Numbered from the stretch's first letter, positions 29,143 through 36,588 are shown. The stretch: DNA of 64,000 nt from Paenibacillus macerans (GCF_023715465.1 NZ_JAMBOE010000002.1:577104-641103), one strand, 5' to 3'. Numbers and translations are program-made. The notes: a model not told the origin generated them from the sequence alone.

Positions 29143-30089
29143 TTCTGGACAGCCGTCTCTTTCCCCATCGTTTGCAGCACTTTCATCGAACCGTAAAGTT
29201 TGGTGATGTGGGCAAACTCTTCGGCATTAAAGAAACGGCAAGTCCCGATCCCCACTTCCTTGGCCGTTTCCACCGCAAAACGCACCGCTTGAGCGATATC
29301 CACTTCATGGCTGGCTCCCGTCCCGCAACCGGGCACGGCCGACTGCGCCGTAATCGCGACCCCGACCACCGGGGCGTCCGTGGCCACGGCAGGCTGCAAA
29401 ATCGAGTTAATATGATACAGATCGTTCCCGTAAGGCGTAATGTCCTGCATCGTCACCGGAAAAGTGACCGGCAACTGCCCTGTCGTCATTTCCATGATGC
29501 GCAGCAGGTCCTCGCTGATGCGGAGAATATACCCTTCCTTCACCGTCGGGGAGATGGCGATCCCTTTGTGATTGATCACGCGGTTGCCTTTCGTGGTGTC
29601 GATTGATAAAATCGCATCCATCTCCGGCACGATTTCATGGCGGTTCATGGTGAGAATGTCGATCGGCGAATCCATGAAATCAACCGGTTCATGCGGCAAG
29701 GTTGGCGCATCGGGGCAAATGTGCGTCGTTACGATCACATCCCCGGGCAGGGTATCGCCCTTCAATTGCATGTCGGCCAGTTTCAAAGCCGAAGCGATCG
29801 CCGCCACCGCGCCATCCGCGTCGGAAACAATCCCGATCCGGCTCGGTCTTGCGCCAATTCCCCCAAGCCGCCCGACAATCCCCAACGTCGGCGCGCCGCC
29901 GCCGCTGTTTTTGCCGTTTGCGCCCGGGATCACCACTTTAATGAAATCCGTGCTCCCTTTTTCCCCTGTTACGGTTTGAACCGTTACGGAAACGCCGGGA
30001 AATGAAGAGAACAACCGTTTTACCGCTTCACCGTTTACATGAGCGCTGTCCAGCGCGTCGATGACCGTCAGTGTCTGTTTCAATGCCAT
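29139..30089 (-). CDS. DUF1177-like protein
   Basis: A 316-residue protein that I recognise as the DUF1177 family, found with AroM-like proteins; the function is not established. It contains the Gly/Asn-rich stretch VVIPGANGKNSGGGAPTLGI, ICPDAPTLPHEP and a histidine/Asp-rich centre that could bind metal. The start is ATG at 30089 after GGAGGTAACGAATT. It is the first gene of the four-gene operon running to the racemase and is divergent from comM. Confidence 0.8.
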   Translation of the reverse strand: MALKQTLTVIDALDSAHVNGEAVKRLFSSFPGVSVTVQTVTGEKGSTDFIKVVIPGANGKNSGGGAPTLGIVGRLGGIGARPSRIGIVSDADGAVAAIASALKLADMQLKGDTLPGDVIVTTHICPDAPTLPHEPVDFMDSPIDILTMNRHEIVPEMDAILSIDTTKGNRVINHKGIAISPTVKEGYILRISEDLLRIMEMTTGQLPVTFPVTMQDITPYGNDLYHINSILQPAVATDAPVVGVAITAQSAVPGCGTGASHEVDIAQAVRFAVETAKEVGIGTCRFFNAEEFAHITKLYGSMKVLQTMGKETAVQK

Positions 30090-30491
30090 AATTCGTTACC
30101 TCCCAATGCTCCTGATGTCGATCAGTTTCATTAATGGTAACCCAGGCAAAAGAACGGCCACAATGTTCTCCTCTACCAAAAGGCCCGACGGTTTATTGTC
30201 CCGGGAGAATAAAAAACGGGCAAAATCAGGCGTTTTCTTGCCTGTTATGTTAGAAAAGCTTACTTTACGATATTTACCGAAATGATCACATGAATTTGTT
30301 CCAAAACTATACCAAATTATTTGGGATGTCAAGCGGAGCTTTCCTTGGATGAATATTGTATGGTATAATTTGTTAAGATGAGTTTAGCAATGGCTAAATG
30401 AATAGTATGATGCGATAATAAGGAAGCACCTTTTATCCTGAAGACGGTTTTATTAGAGCCGGAAAATACAGGGTCAGGGGTGTTTTTTGTT
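30090..30491. promoter_or_regulatory. Divergent promoter region of the DUF1177 operon and comM
   Basis: No gene is seen here. Rightwards, TATAAT at 30364-30369 is a good -10 for comM, with a poor -35 (TTCCTT at 30341). Leftwards, TTGACA (minus strand, about 30325-30330) faces TATAGT at a 15-base spacing, a suboptimal promoter for the DUF1177 operon. SD for comM is AGGGGTG before the ATG at 30492. Confidence 0.5.
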
Positions 30492-31607
30492 ATGTACGGA
30501 AAATTGTACAGTGCTTGTTTATACGGGATCGACGGTATGATGATCGAAGTGGAGGTGGATTTGTCCAGCGGCATCCCCCAAACCAACATTGTTGGTCTGC
30601 CGGATTCCGCGGTCCGCGAGGCGGTGGAACGGGTTCGGGCGGCGATCAAAAATTGCGGCTATAATTTTCCGCTGCAGCGGGTGACGATCAATTTGGCGCC
30701 TGCCGACCTGCGCAAGGAGGGGGCCGCCTTCGATCTCGCGATCGCGCTCGCTTTACTTACGGCCAGCGGGCAGATCGCCCTGCCGCCGGAGGAAAAGCTG
30801 CTGATTATCGGCGAGCTTTCGCTCGACGGCACGCTGCGCCCCGTTCCCGGCGTATTGTCGATGGTCGACCGCGCGCGCCGGGAAGGATTCAACTCCGTGC
30901 TGCTGCCTCGGGAAAATGCCGCCGAGGCGCTTTTGCTTGAGGGAATCCGGGTATATGGGCTCTGCCATTTAAACGAACTTTTTCCCGAAGAGAGAGCAGG
31001 AGAAGCAGGAGCCAAGGACGCTAAAGGGGCACCGCTGCGATTGACGTCGCTGAGTCACCTGGAAATAGGAGCGCAGCCGTCAACTGCCCACGCACCGTAT
31101 GAAGCGCCGGAAAACTACAGCGATGTCTTCGGCCAACTCCACATCAAACGGGCACTTACGATCGCCGCCGCCGGCTTTCACAACATCGTCCTGATCGGCC
31201 CGCCCGGAACCGGCAAAACGATGCTCATCCGCAGACTGCCTTCCATTTTGCCGCCGCTTTCCCCGGAGGAAGCACTCGAAGTCACCAAAATCTACAGCGC
31301 CGCTGGCAAATTAAGCGATACGGAGCAGGGCTTGATCACCCGGCGTCCGTTTCGCTCTCCGCATCATACGATCTCGGCGGGGGGCCTCATCGGTGGCGGC
31401 GCCATCCCAAAACCGGGTGAAGTGAGCCTGGCTCACCACGGGGTTTTATTTCTCGACGAATTACCGGAGTTCACCCGTCATGTACTTGAGGTGCTGCGCC
31501 AACCGCTGGAGGAACGCCAGGTGACCATTAGCCGCTCCCGCGCGTCGTTTACGTTTCCCGCCCATTTTTTGCTGGCAGGTTCGTTAAACCCGTGTCCGTG
31601 CAGATAA
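30492..31607 (+). pseudogene. comM: comM (YifB), 5' part, interrupted by prophage
   Basis: ComM is an AAA+ helicase of the Mg-chelatase-like family that promotes branch migration in natural transformation. The 371 codons present include the N-terminal domain ([20 protein letters not shown]), Walker [13 protein letters not shown] and Walker [12 protein letters not shown]. The frame then stops right after AGSLNPCPC, where the intact protein continues with Gly and about 135 further residues including sensor and arginine-finger regions. The stop lies in phage-derived sequence. The missing 3' part should lie past the prophage's other end, outside the window. Excision would restore the gene. Confidence 0.92.
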
Positions 31608-31612
31608 CACCT
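31585..31612. other. Left prophage-comM junction (attL region)
   Basis: comM homology ends within the bases coding NPCPC (about 31590-31600), and what follows is unrelated. The site-specific integrase gene lies 3 kb inside. The attachment core cannot be delimited without the right junction, which is outside the window. Confidence 0.75.
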
Positions 31613-32061
31613 TGGGCATCTATATAATAAGAAGGGAGTCGCTTTCTAATTCTAAAGTAATCCTGGATAAAGAACTGAACACAATTGGAGATCGGATAAG
31701 ACATTCTCGCCAACTTAAAGAGATGACAATAAAAGAACTCGCTTCAATAATCCAGGTGTCTCAAAATACAATTAGTAATATCGAACGCAATGCGGTTATC
31801 CCATCACTCCCTCATCTTCGGAAACTCTCGGATACACTTGATCAACCTATTTCATATTTAGGATGCTTTGAAACACTACCAGAAACAACACTTGGGCAGA
31901 GATTTAAAAAAGCTCGATTTTATCATGGTCTCATGAGAATAGAAACAGCCGAGAAGCTTATGATCGATGTAAGGACAATAAATAATTGGGAATCAGATAG
32001 AAAAATGCCGTCTTCGGTTAATATGCCTGCTGTAGAAAAATTCATTGAGATTCTTAAATAG
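31612..32061 (+). CDS. Double helix-turn-helix (XRE-like) protein at the left prophage end
   Basis: A repressor-like protein with two HTH segments: TIKELASIIQVSQNTISNIE (about residues 39-58) and a second one, ETAEKLMIDVRTINNWESD (about 109-127). The start is uncertain. The only in-frame standard start upstream of the first HTH is a TTG at 31612, inside the comM junction and without SD; an AAGAAGGGAG at about 31630 has no start codon after it. The frame may have been cut or re-started by integration. With no promoter between, it may be transcribed from comM. It ends at a bidirectional terminator. Confidence 0.7.
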   Translation: MGIYIIRRESLSNSKVILDKELNTIGDRIRHSRQLKEMTIKELASIIQVSQNTISNIERNAVIPSLPHLRKLSDTLDQPISYLGCFETLPETTLGQRFKKARFYHGLMRIETAEKLMIDVRTINNWESDRKMPSSVNMPAVEKFIEILK

Positions 32062-32066
32062 ATGAA

Positions 32067-32090
32067 AACCCCGGAGGAATCCGGGGTTAA
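32067..32090. terminator. Bidirectional terminator between convergent genes
   Basis: Perfect stem AACCCCGGA/TCCGGGGTT (32067-32075 with 32080-32088) with a GGAA loop, A-rich before and T-rich after. It serves the rightward HTH gene and the leftward 153-residue gene, whose stop codon lies in it. Confidence 0.88.
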
Positions 32091-32548
32091 TTTATATTCG
32101 CGCTCAGCTCCGCAACGTACTTGCCTAGCCGGATGCTTATCTCCGACCGCATAACATCACGAGTCATCCCAAAACGCTCCTCATATCCTCGACACAGAAA
32201 ACGGTGATACACTATAAAATCCGCATGTTCGTCACTGATAATCTTTATGTTACGTTTGGTCAGTTCGCGCTTTATATCACGCATGTCTTTGCTAATTTTG
32301 TTCATGATCGCTTGGCCAGCTGCCAGATAAAGCTGTTTTAACAGGTTAGAGCTGCGCTCAATATCATCCACGCTCTTTTGTACCATCGTGAGCATGTAAG
32401 GTAGTAAGATGTAGTCGCGGATCATAACGAACTCCTCTGTTGTGGGGCGAGACGTCTTTTTGGGATCATTTCGACTTTCATATTGCTCTTGATGCTCGGT
32501 GAGCAGCATCTTTGATTTCCACCGCTCATTACCGTCCAGTTTGCTCAT
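32087..32548 (-). CDS. Hypothetical protein with SOS-like promoter
   Basis: A 153-residue, mostly helical, soluble protein with no recognised domain. It has a charged N-terminus (HQEQYESRNDPKK), a hydrophobic helical centre (YILLPYMLTMVQKS) and a basic/aromatic C-terminal half (FIVYHRFLCRGYEERFGM). The ATG at 32548 follows AGGAGGT by nine bases. Upstream, a -10 TATAAT and an SOS-like box suggest DNA-damage induction, so it could act in prophage induction, but no function can be assigned from sequence. Confidence 0.75.
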   Translation of the reverse strand: MSKLDGNERWKSKMLLTEHQEQYESRNDPKKTSRPTTEEFVMIRDYILLPYMLTMVQKSVDDIERSSNLLKQLYLAAGQAIMNKISKDMRDIKRELTKRNIKIISDEHADFIVYHRFLCRGYEERFGMTRDVMRSEISIRLGKYVAELSANIN

Positions 32549-32594
32549 TTGTAAATGACCTCCTATCTGTTCCGCTCATTCTCGCGCCAAAACA

Positions 32595-32615
32595 CGAACA
32601 TTCGTTTGTATTATA
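32595..32615 (-). promoter_or_regulatory. SOS-like box and -10 before the 153-residue gene
   Basis: CGAACATTCGTTTG (32595-32608) fits the core GAAC-N4-GTTY of the Bacillus LexA box. On the minus strand it lies just downstream of TATAAT (32610-32615), the same arrangement as before the transposase at 16.8 kb. The -35 is poor. Confidence 0.55.
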
Positions 32616-32637
32616 AACCAATCGAATTTAAAATAAA

Positions 32638-32667
32638 AGCCCAGTCGGAGTTATTCCGGTATGGGCT
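32638..32667 (-). terminator. Hairpin upstream of the SOS-like promoter
   Basis: AGCCCA/TGGGCT (32638-32643 with 32662-32667) with inner CGGA/TCCG, followed on the minus strand by TTTTATTTT. It may insulate the 153-residue gene from leftward readthrough. Confidence 0.45.
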
Positions 32668-32718
32668 GTTCATTATGAGGCTGTAATAAAAAAAAGTACA
32701 GAAATCGAAACAAAATGT

Positions 32719-32747
32719 TTTACATCACGTACATTAAATGATATAAT
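32719..32747 (+). promoter_or_regulatory. Promoter of the 71-residue gene
   Basis: TTTACA (32719-32724), 17 bases, TATAAT (32742-32747), rightward. It lies about 50 bases before the ATG at 32796. Confidence 0.75.
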
Positions 32748-32795
32748 AAATACAGGAAGTGAAACATGAGCTTCCGAAGGGAGGGAAAAGAAACG

Positions 32796-33011
32796 ATGGA
32801 CAAACTTGTATATGAAGCTTTTAAAAAGCTCCAAAAACAAGAACACTCCCTGCGAGTGATTCGCAATCAGCGGGCGCTGCGGCGAATCACCGAGGAAGAG
32901 TTCCAGAAACGTGAGGCGGAGATACTTGACCGGTATCGCCTCACGGTACAGGAGCAACGGGCTTACGACTTGTACGTCATCATGACGAAGGGTCGCAAGC
33001 GTCGGAAGTAA
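32796..33011 (+). CDS. Small charged hypothetical protein
   Basis: 71 residues, highly charged and helical (KKLQKQEHSLRVIRNQRALR), ending in KGRKRRK. GGGAGG lies before the ATG at 32796; an upstream ATG at 32766 precedes the SD and is unlikely. It has its own promoter and terminator, so it is an independent unit on the strand opposite to its neighbours. Function unknown. Confidence 0.65.
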   Translation: MDKLVYEAFKKLQKQEHSLRVIRNQRALRRITEEEFQKREAEILDRYRLTVQEQRAYDLYVIMTKGRKRRK

Positions 33012-33019
33012 GAGAGGGA

Positions 33020-33048
33020 GAGGGGCCGAGCAGTTAGGCCCCTCTTTT
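33020..33048. terminator. Terminator between convergent small genes
   Basis: Perfect stem GAGGGGCC/GGCCCCTC (33020-33027 with 33037-33044) followed rightwards by TTTTCCTTTT. It also overlaps the end of the leftward 49-residue gene. Confidence 0.85.
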
Positions 33049-33183
33049 CCTTTTGCCGCGCCGCACCTGCTTATAATTTATCACAAACCACTCGTAGTGA
33101 TCCATAAAACTATCGATGTCAACGTAGACAAACGGTATCAATAAATTCCCCTCGACCTTATACTCGATCTCCCGAGGCACCAT
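33034..33183 (-). CDS. Small hypothetical protein coupled to an XRE regulator
   Basis: 49 residues, beginning MVPREIEYKVEGNLLIPFVY and ending in a basic tail (RRGKRKRGA). Its ATG at 33183 shares a base with the upstream regulator's TAA (TAATG), and AAAGGAGGGG lies five bases before, so translation is coupled. No function can be given. Confidence 0.65.
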   Translation of the reverse strand: MVPREIEYKVEGNLLIPFVYVDIDSFMDHYEWFVINYKQVRRGKRKRGA

Positions 33184-33392
33184 TAAGACCCCTCCTTTAT
33201 GTGCTCCATAATATCGTTGGGTTGGCAATCAAAATACGTGCATAGTTTGTCGATCACTTCCAGGGAGACATTCTCCCCTTTGTCAAATTTAGCTACCGTT
33301 GCTGGTCCAAAGCCCAAAGTTGATTTCAAATCTGTTCTTTTCATATCTTTTTCGAGTAGCAAGCGAAACAACGGTTTGTATGAAAACGGCAT
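33183..33392 (-). CDS. XRE-family (Cro/CI, YozG-like) regulator
   Basis: A 69-residue single-domain HTH protein: PLFRLLLEKDMKRTDLKSTL, then the recognition helix region FGPATVAKFDKGENVSLEVI and the end CTYFDCQPNDIMEHI typical of small phage Cro/CI-like regulators. The ATG at 33392 is eight bases after GGAAGG; the one at 33401 is too close. Divergent from a rightward unit with an operator between, it is the best candidate for the lysogeny switch regulator. Confidence 0.85.
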   Translation of the reverse strand: MPFSYKPLFRLLLEKDMKRTDLKSTLGFGPATVAKFDKGENVSLEVIDKLCTYFDCQPNDIMEHIKEGS

Positions 33393-33401
33393 ATCATTCA
33401 C

Positions 33402-33535
33402 CTTCCGAAACTTGATGACTCAAATATAATACACAAAATACAGAAAAGCAAACTTTTTGTTTGACACCATGTATCGCATGTGATACATTAAGTACAGGAA
33501 ATAAAACTTATCAAAAAAAAACGGAGGTAACGAAA
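33402..33535. promoter_or_regulatory. Divergent control region with an operator-like palindrome
   Basis: Rightwards: TTGACA (33461-33466), 17 bases, TACATT (33484-33489). TGTATCGCATGTGATACA at 33470-33487 is an 18-bp palindrome with one mismatched pair, lying in the spacer and -10, so a bound repressor would block this promoter. Leftwards: TTGCTT, 17 bases, TATATT serve the XRE gene. The arrangement is that of a phage switch. Confidence 0.7.
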
Positions 33536-34102
33536 ATGAAAAACGTAATGGCAAGAGCTTGGGAGATTGCAAGAGCAGCTGTAACAAAGTTCGGTGGAAA
33601 GGTAAAAGAATACTTCGCCCAGGCTCTTGCTCAAGCGTGGAAGGAGGTGAAAACGAAGGTGGAACCTGGAATGAGAGTCCACACTTGGACAACGGCGAAA
33701 GGCTCTGTTATTGAAATCCACGCCAAACACGTGACCGAAACGACCTGGAAAGACGACTGGGGCATGACGCACTTCAAACCGGCCAATCATGTCTTTATCA
33801 AAAAGGTTGTTGCAAACGACAAAGAGTATTACGGTCAAGGCGTGTATCGCACCACCAAAGACGGCCAGAATTTTATCTCCCTGGGCGAGCAAGTGGTCAA
33901 CGGGAAAAGAACGCGGATGTTCGTTCCGCTCCCAGCGGATATCAATCAAGCCGTTTGGGGCGAACACGACCGGATCGAGGCGTCTAAGGCAGAACGTCGA
34001 AAAGCCGCCGCAAAAGCAGAACGCGAGGAACTTCAGGCAAAAATCCGGAACGGTTACTGCACCAAATGCCACAGCTATTGCTACGGAGATTGCCAAGCGT
34101 AA
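33536..34102 (+). CDS. Phage protein with C-terminal cysteine-rich end
   Basis: 188 residues. The N-terminal helix (AWEIARAAVTKFGGKVKEYF) is common in phage early proteins, and the middle (HTWTTAKGSVIEIHAKHV, GVYRTTKDGQNFISLGEQ) is beta-rich. The C-terminus has CTKCHSYCYGDC after a basic coiled coil, which could bind zinc. The ATG at 33536 follows GGAGGTAA. First gene of the rightward unit controlled by the operator. Function not known. Confidence 0.75.
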   Translation: MKNVMARAWEIARAAVTKFGGKVKEYFAQALAQAWKEVKTKVEPGMRVHTWTTAKGSVIEIHAKHVTETTWKDDWGMTHFKPANHVFIKKVVANDKEYYGQGVYRTTKDGQNFISLGEQVVNGKRTRMFVPLPADINQAVWGEHDRIEASKAERRKAAAKAEREELQAKIRNGYCTKCHSYCYGDCQA

Positions 34103-34106
34103 TAAA

Positions 34107-34136
34107 GCCGCCTGGATAAGTGCATATCCGGGCGGC
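34107..34136 (+). other. Strong hairpin without T run
   Basis: GCCGCCTGGATA pairs with TATCCGGGCGGC (12 bp, one G-T pair, six-base loop) directly after the 188-residue gene. Without a T run it is more likely an RNA-stability element or partial attenuator than a terminator. Confidence 0.5.
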
Positions 34137-34196
34137 CTGGCGGAGAACTTTGGTCGGTCTCTCCGCCTCCATTATATCAAAATTGGAGGAATGGAA

Positions 34197-34529
34197 ATGT
34201 CAAAGGTAAATGTTTATGGTAACGATTGGGCCGAAGGGCCGGTAATCGCGCGGGTTGAATACAATTCCCGGTTAGATCATTGGAACGGCAGCAACTGGAG
34301 CGACGGCGGCATAGGGACGCATCTCGGGATTACGCAACTGCGTGATGGCCGGTATGTCCTGATCCACGGAACACAATGGGACGGCGAACGGGATTGGGCT
34401 GAGGTCGTAACGGATGAACGTGCACTGCAAGCGGTGCTTAAATCAGGTAATGATCATCTCCTGGATCAGCCGCGCTTCCGACGGTTGAAGGAATTGGCTT
34501 CCCGGCGTTTGATCTCGGAGTACGTATGA
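34197..34529 (+). CDS. Hypothetical protein coupled to the integrase
   Basis: 110 residues. The N-terminal part (VYGNDWAEGPVIARVEYNS, HWNGSNWSDGGIGTHLGITQ) is Trp/Gly-rich and beta-like; the C-terminal part is helical (DQPRFRRLKELASRRLI). The ATG at 34197 is seven bases after GGAGG. Its stop overlaps the integrase ATG (ATGA), so integrase translation depends on it. It could be an excisionase-like or regulatory partner, but nothing in the sequence proves this. Confidence 0.65.
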   Translation: MSKVNVYGNDWAEGPVIARVEYNSRLDHWNGSNWSDGGIGTHLGITQLRDGRYVLIHGTQWDGERDWAEVVTDERALQAVLKSGNDHLLDQPRFRRLKELASRRLISEYV

Positions 34530-35470
34530 CAAGGCTGGTCGACCTCGAAGACGATTTTAACCTGTGGCTTATATCAGAGGGGATCAAACCACAGAGCATC
34601 CGCAATATCATTTCGCCTTTCCGCGAGTTCGCCGCCTTTTGTGCGGCGAACGGAATACACCACGCTGAACGGCTAAACACGGAGATAGTCCGCGAGTATA
34701 TGGTCTGGCTCGCAGACCGACCAAACCATCACACGGGTCAACCACTATCCGGCGCTACCCGCGCCAAGCATTACGATGCATTGCGGCGGCTGGATCAGTT
34801 TTTGCGGGAGCGCGGTGTAATACCCTCGTCAATAACTGATGGTATTCAACGACCGCTGTCCCGCAAAACGATAATCCAAAGCTTTACTCCCGATCAACTA
34901 CAAGCCATCATCGATGCCGTGAGGGAGACTCGCACAGAGCAAAGATACAAAGATCGTATGGCATTGTTACTGTACATGCTGGCCAGTAGCGGATTAAGGA
35001 TTAACGAAGCGTTGCATTTGCGTGTCTCCGCTATTGATCATAACAAGCGGATGATGGTCGTCCTAGGTAAAGGGGACAAAGAGCGGGAGGTTCCCTTGTC
35101 ATTCGAATTATCCAGACTGGTACAAGAATATGTTAACAAATATGAAATTGATCGAGACGACCCCCTATTTGCTTCACGCTACGGTAAACCTCTACAATCA
35201 TCGTCTATTCGAGACGCGCTGCGGAGAGCAAAAAAGTCGTTGGGATCTCATTTGGGTATCGATCAGTTGAGGGTTAGCCCACATACATTCCGGCATACAT
35301 TTGCCAGGTTGTGGGTAGTAAATGGCGGCAGCACAATTGCTCTATCAAGGATCATGGGGCACACGTCCACACAAATGACGGATAAATATGTGCGTCTGTG
35401 GGGTATCGATCTTAATACAGCCTACGACACCTGCAATCCTTGCAGAGATATTGTAGCACCTAAAATATAG
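34526..35470 (+). CDS. Tyrosine recombinase (phage integrase)
   Basis: Catalyses site-specific recombination between phage and host attachment sites. The 314-residue protein has an N-terminal SAM-like core-binding domain and the catalytic domain with Arg in ASSGLRINEAL (about 155), Lys in LGKGDKEREVPL (about 181), HTFRHTFARLW (His, Arg), the His of IMGHTSTQMTDKY and its nucleophilic Tyr. It is the XerC/D-like type. Position 3 kb inside the comM junction makes it the enzyme for that insertion. Confidence 0.95.
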   Translation: MTRLVDLEDDFNLWLISEGIKPQSIRNIISPFREFAAFCAANGIHHAERLNTEIVREYMVWLADRPNHHTGQPLSGATRAKHYDALRRLDQFLRERGVIPSSITDGIQRPLSRKTIIQSFTPDQLQAIIDAVRETRTEQRYKDRMALLLYMLASSGLRINEALHLRVSAIDHNKRMMVVLGKGDKEREVPLSFELSRLVQEYVNKYEIDRDDPLFASRYGKPLQSSSIRDALRRAKKSLGSHLGIDQLRVSPHTFRHTFARLWVVNGGSTIALSRIMGHTSTQMTDKYVRLWGIDLNTAYDTCNPCRDIVAPKI

Positions 35471-35510
35471 TCAAAAACACAGGGCTTCGGCCCCTCTAAG
35501 GAGGATTACT

Positions 35511-35687
35511 ATGTTAAATGAAATGACTGTCTCCGACAGCGAAAAGATCATGCTTGAGATTATGCGAGAAACGGGGCTTACACCCGACAACGTTGCACAA
35601 ATGGCGAGATCCCATGCGATTAAGATCAAAAGCTATGACGCTGAAAACTACGACAAGTTAGCAAACACGTTGGCGCGCCGTAAATAA
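35511..35687 (+). CDS. Small hypothetical protein
   Basis: 58 residues starting MLNEMTVSDSEKIMLEIM, acidic then basic, helical. TAAGGAGG lies seven bases before the ATG. A GGGC-TTCG-GCCC mini-hairpin at 35482-35493 lies just upstream of the SD and may affect initiation. It follows the integrase by 40 bases and is probably cotranscribed. Function unknown. Confidence 0.6.
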   Translation: MLNEMTVSDSEKIMLEIMRETGLTPDNVAQMARSHAIKIKSYDAENYDKLANTLARRK

Positions 35688-35720
35688 TCCGCCTAATGAT
35701 GGCTTGAAGAGGAATAACGC

Positions 35721-35801
35721 ATGGAAACAGTAACGCTGATTGTCAGTTTCGCGGCGCTGGTGCTGTCGGTGGTCACGCTGGTTCGAACTATTCGGAAATA
35801 A
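35721..35801 (+). CDS. 26-residue hydrophobic peptide, holin-like toxin type
   Basis: METVTLIVSFAALVLSVVTL followed by a short basic end (VRTIRK): one membrane span and nothing else. The ATG is preceded by AGAGGAATAACGC. Size and pattern fit the small putative holin-like toxins of Bacillota (Hol_Tox-like), some of which are type I toxins controlled by antisense RNA. I could not identify an antitoxin RNA. It could equally be a spurious or regulatory peptide. Confidence 0.55.
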   Translation: METVTLIVSFAALVLSVVTLVRTIRK

Positions 35802-35860
35802 CGAACAGTAGAGGACATTTTATAACAAACGTGGAATCTTATAATCCAAGGGGTGATACT

Positions 35861-36139
35861 GTGACAAATGAACAATATTGCAAGACAATGACAAACGATG
35901 AAAAGACAATCAATAAAATGTTGAGTGTAATGGCTAAATACGGAGATAATCGCTGGTGGTTATCGGATGACATTAAACGGATGAGTTATTATCAGCTTCA
36001 AGAAGATAGCTTGCTAATTGAGTTTGAAGCGTTTCATAAAGGGGTTGAATTACTGCTCGGGCGCAAAGTACAAACCCATGAATTTCGTGACCTTCGAACA
36101 CTATTTGAAGAGGCTAAAACGAAATATAGCCCCATCTGA
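35861..36139 (+). CDS. Hypothetical phage protein
   Basis: 92 residues from a GTG at 35861 with AAGGGG eight bases upstream; a further GTG at 35831 is in frame but has no SD. The protein is acidic and helical (KMLSVMAKYGDNRWWLSDDI, FEAFHKGVELLLGRK). It ends before a terminator hairpin. Function unknown. Confidence 0.65.
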   Translation: MTNEQYCKTMTNDEKTINKMLSVMAKYGDNRWWLSDDIKRMSYYQLQEDSLLIEFEAFHKGVELLLGRKVQTHEFRDLRTLFEEAKTKYSPI

Positions 36140-36197
36140 TGATGCCCGGGGGAGCCATATGGGAAGACGTTAAAAATATTTTGCCCTAGTTAAAAAG

Positions 36198-36222
36198 CCC
36201 ACCGACCATATAGGTTAGTGGG
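36198..36222. terminator. Terminator of the rightward integrase-side genes
   Basis: CCCAC/GTGGG with inner ACC/GGT (36198-36222), A-rich before and ATTTGTT after. Likely bidirectional. Confidence 0.6.
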
Positions 36223-36258
36223 ATTTGTTGTGGTCAGGAAAATTTTCCTGAACAAAAG

Positions 36259-36296
36259 AAAAAGGCCCCACCCGCAGGACGCGGACAGGGCTCTTT
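36259..36296 (-). terminator. Terminator of the leftward late operon
   Basis: GCCC/GGGC with inner CCGC/GCGG is followed on the minus strand by CCTTTTTCTTTT. It lies 70 bases after the holin gene, the last gene of the lysis module. Confidence 0.75.
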
Positions 36297-36366
36297 CTAC
36301 CGATTCTTTCGGATTTACATATCAAAGGGGATATGCTGATTTCATTGTATTCCATATATTAGGAGA

Positions 36367-36588
36367 TTACAAGTTGTATCCTCCGCTCTCCGGCTTGGTC
36401 GGGTTGGAGACGATCCCCAACGTGGCCAGTAGGCCGAGGAAGACATCAACGATCGTCAGGATATCTTGCTTCATGATGTCCGTCAACTCAAAAGCCCCAG
36501 TCAGGTGACCAAGCAGTTGCAGCAGTATCAGCGCTTGAGACACGACGCTAATCCACAGCGCATAGTTTCTCCATCTTTTCTTATTCAT
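36367..36588 (-). CDS. Phage holin
   Basis: Small membrane protein that would let the amidase reach the cell wall. 73 residues from the ATG at 36588 (AGAGG nine bases upstream; the ATG at 36597 touches the SD). It has one clear membrane span (YALWISVVSQALILLQLLGHL) and a second hydrophobic stretch (ILTIVDVFLGLLATLGIVSNP), ending in TKPESGGYNL, as in phi-LC3-type holins. It follows the amidase gene by 15 bases and is last in the late operon. Confidence 0.85.
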   Translation of the reverse strand: MNKKRWRNYALWISVVSQALILLQLLGHLTGAFELTDIMKQDILTIVDVFLGLLATLGIVSNPTKPESGGYNL

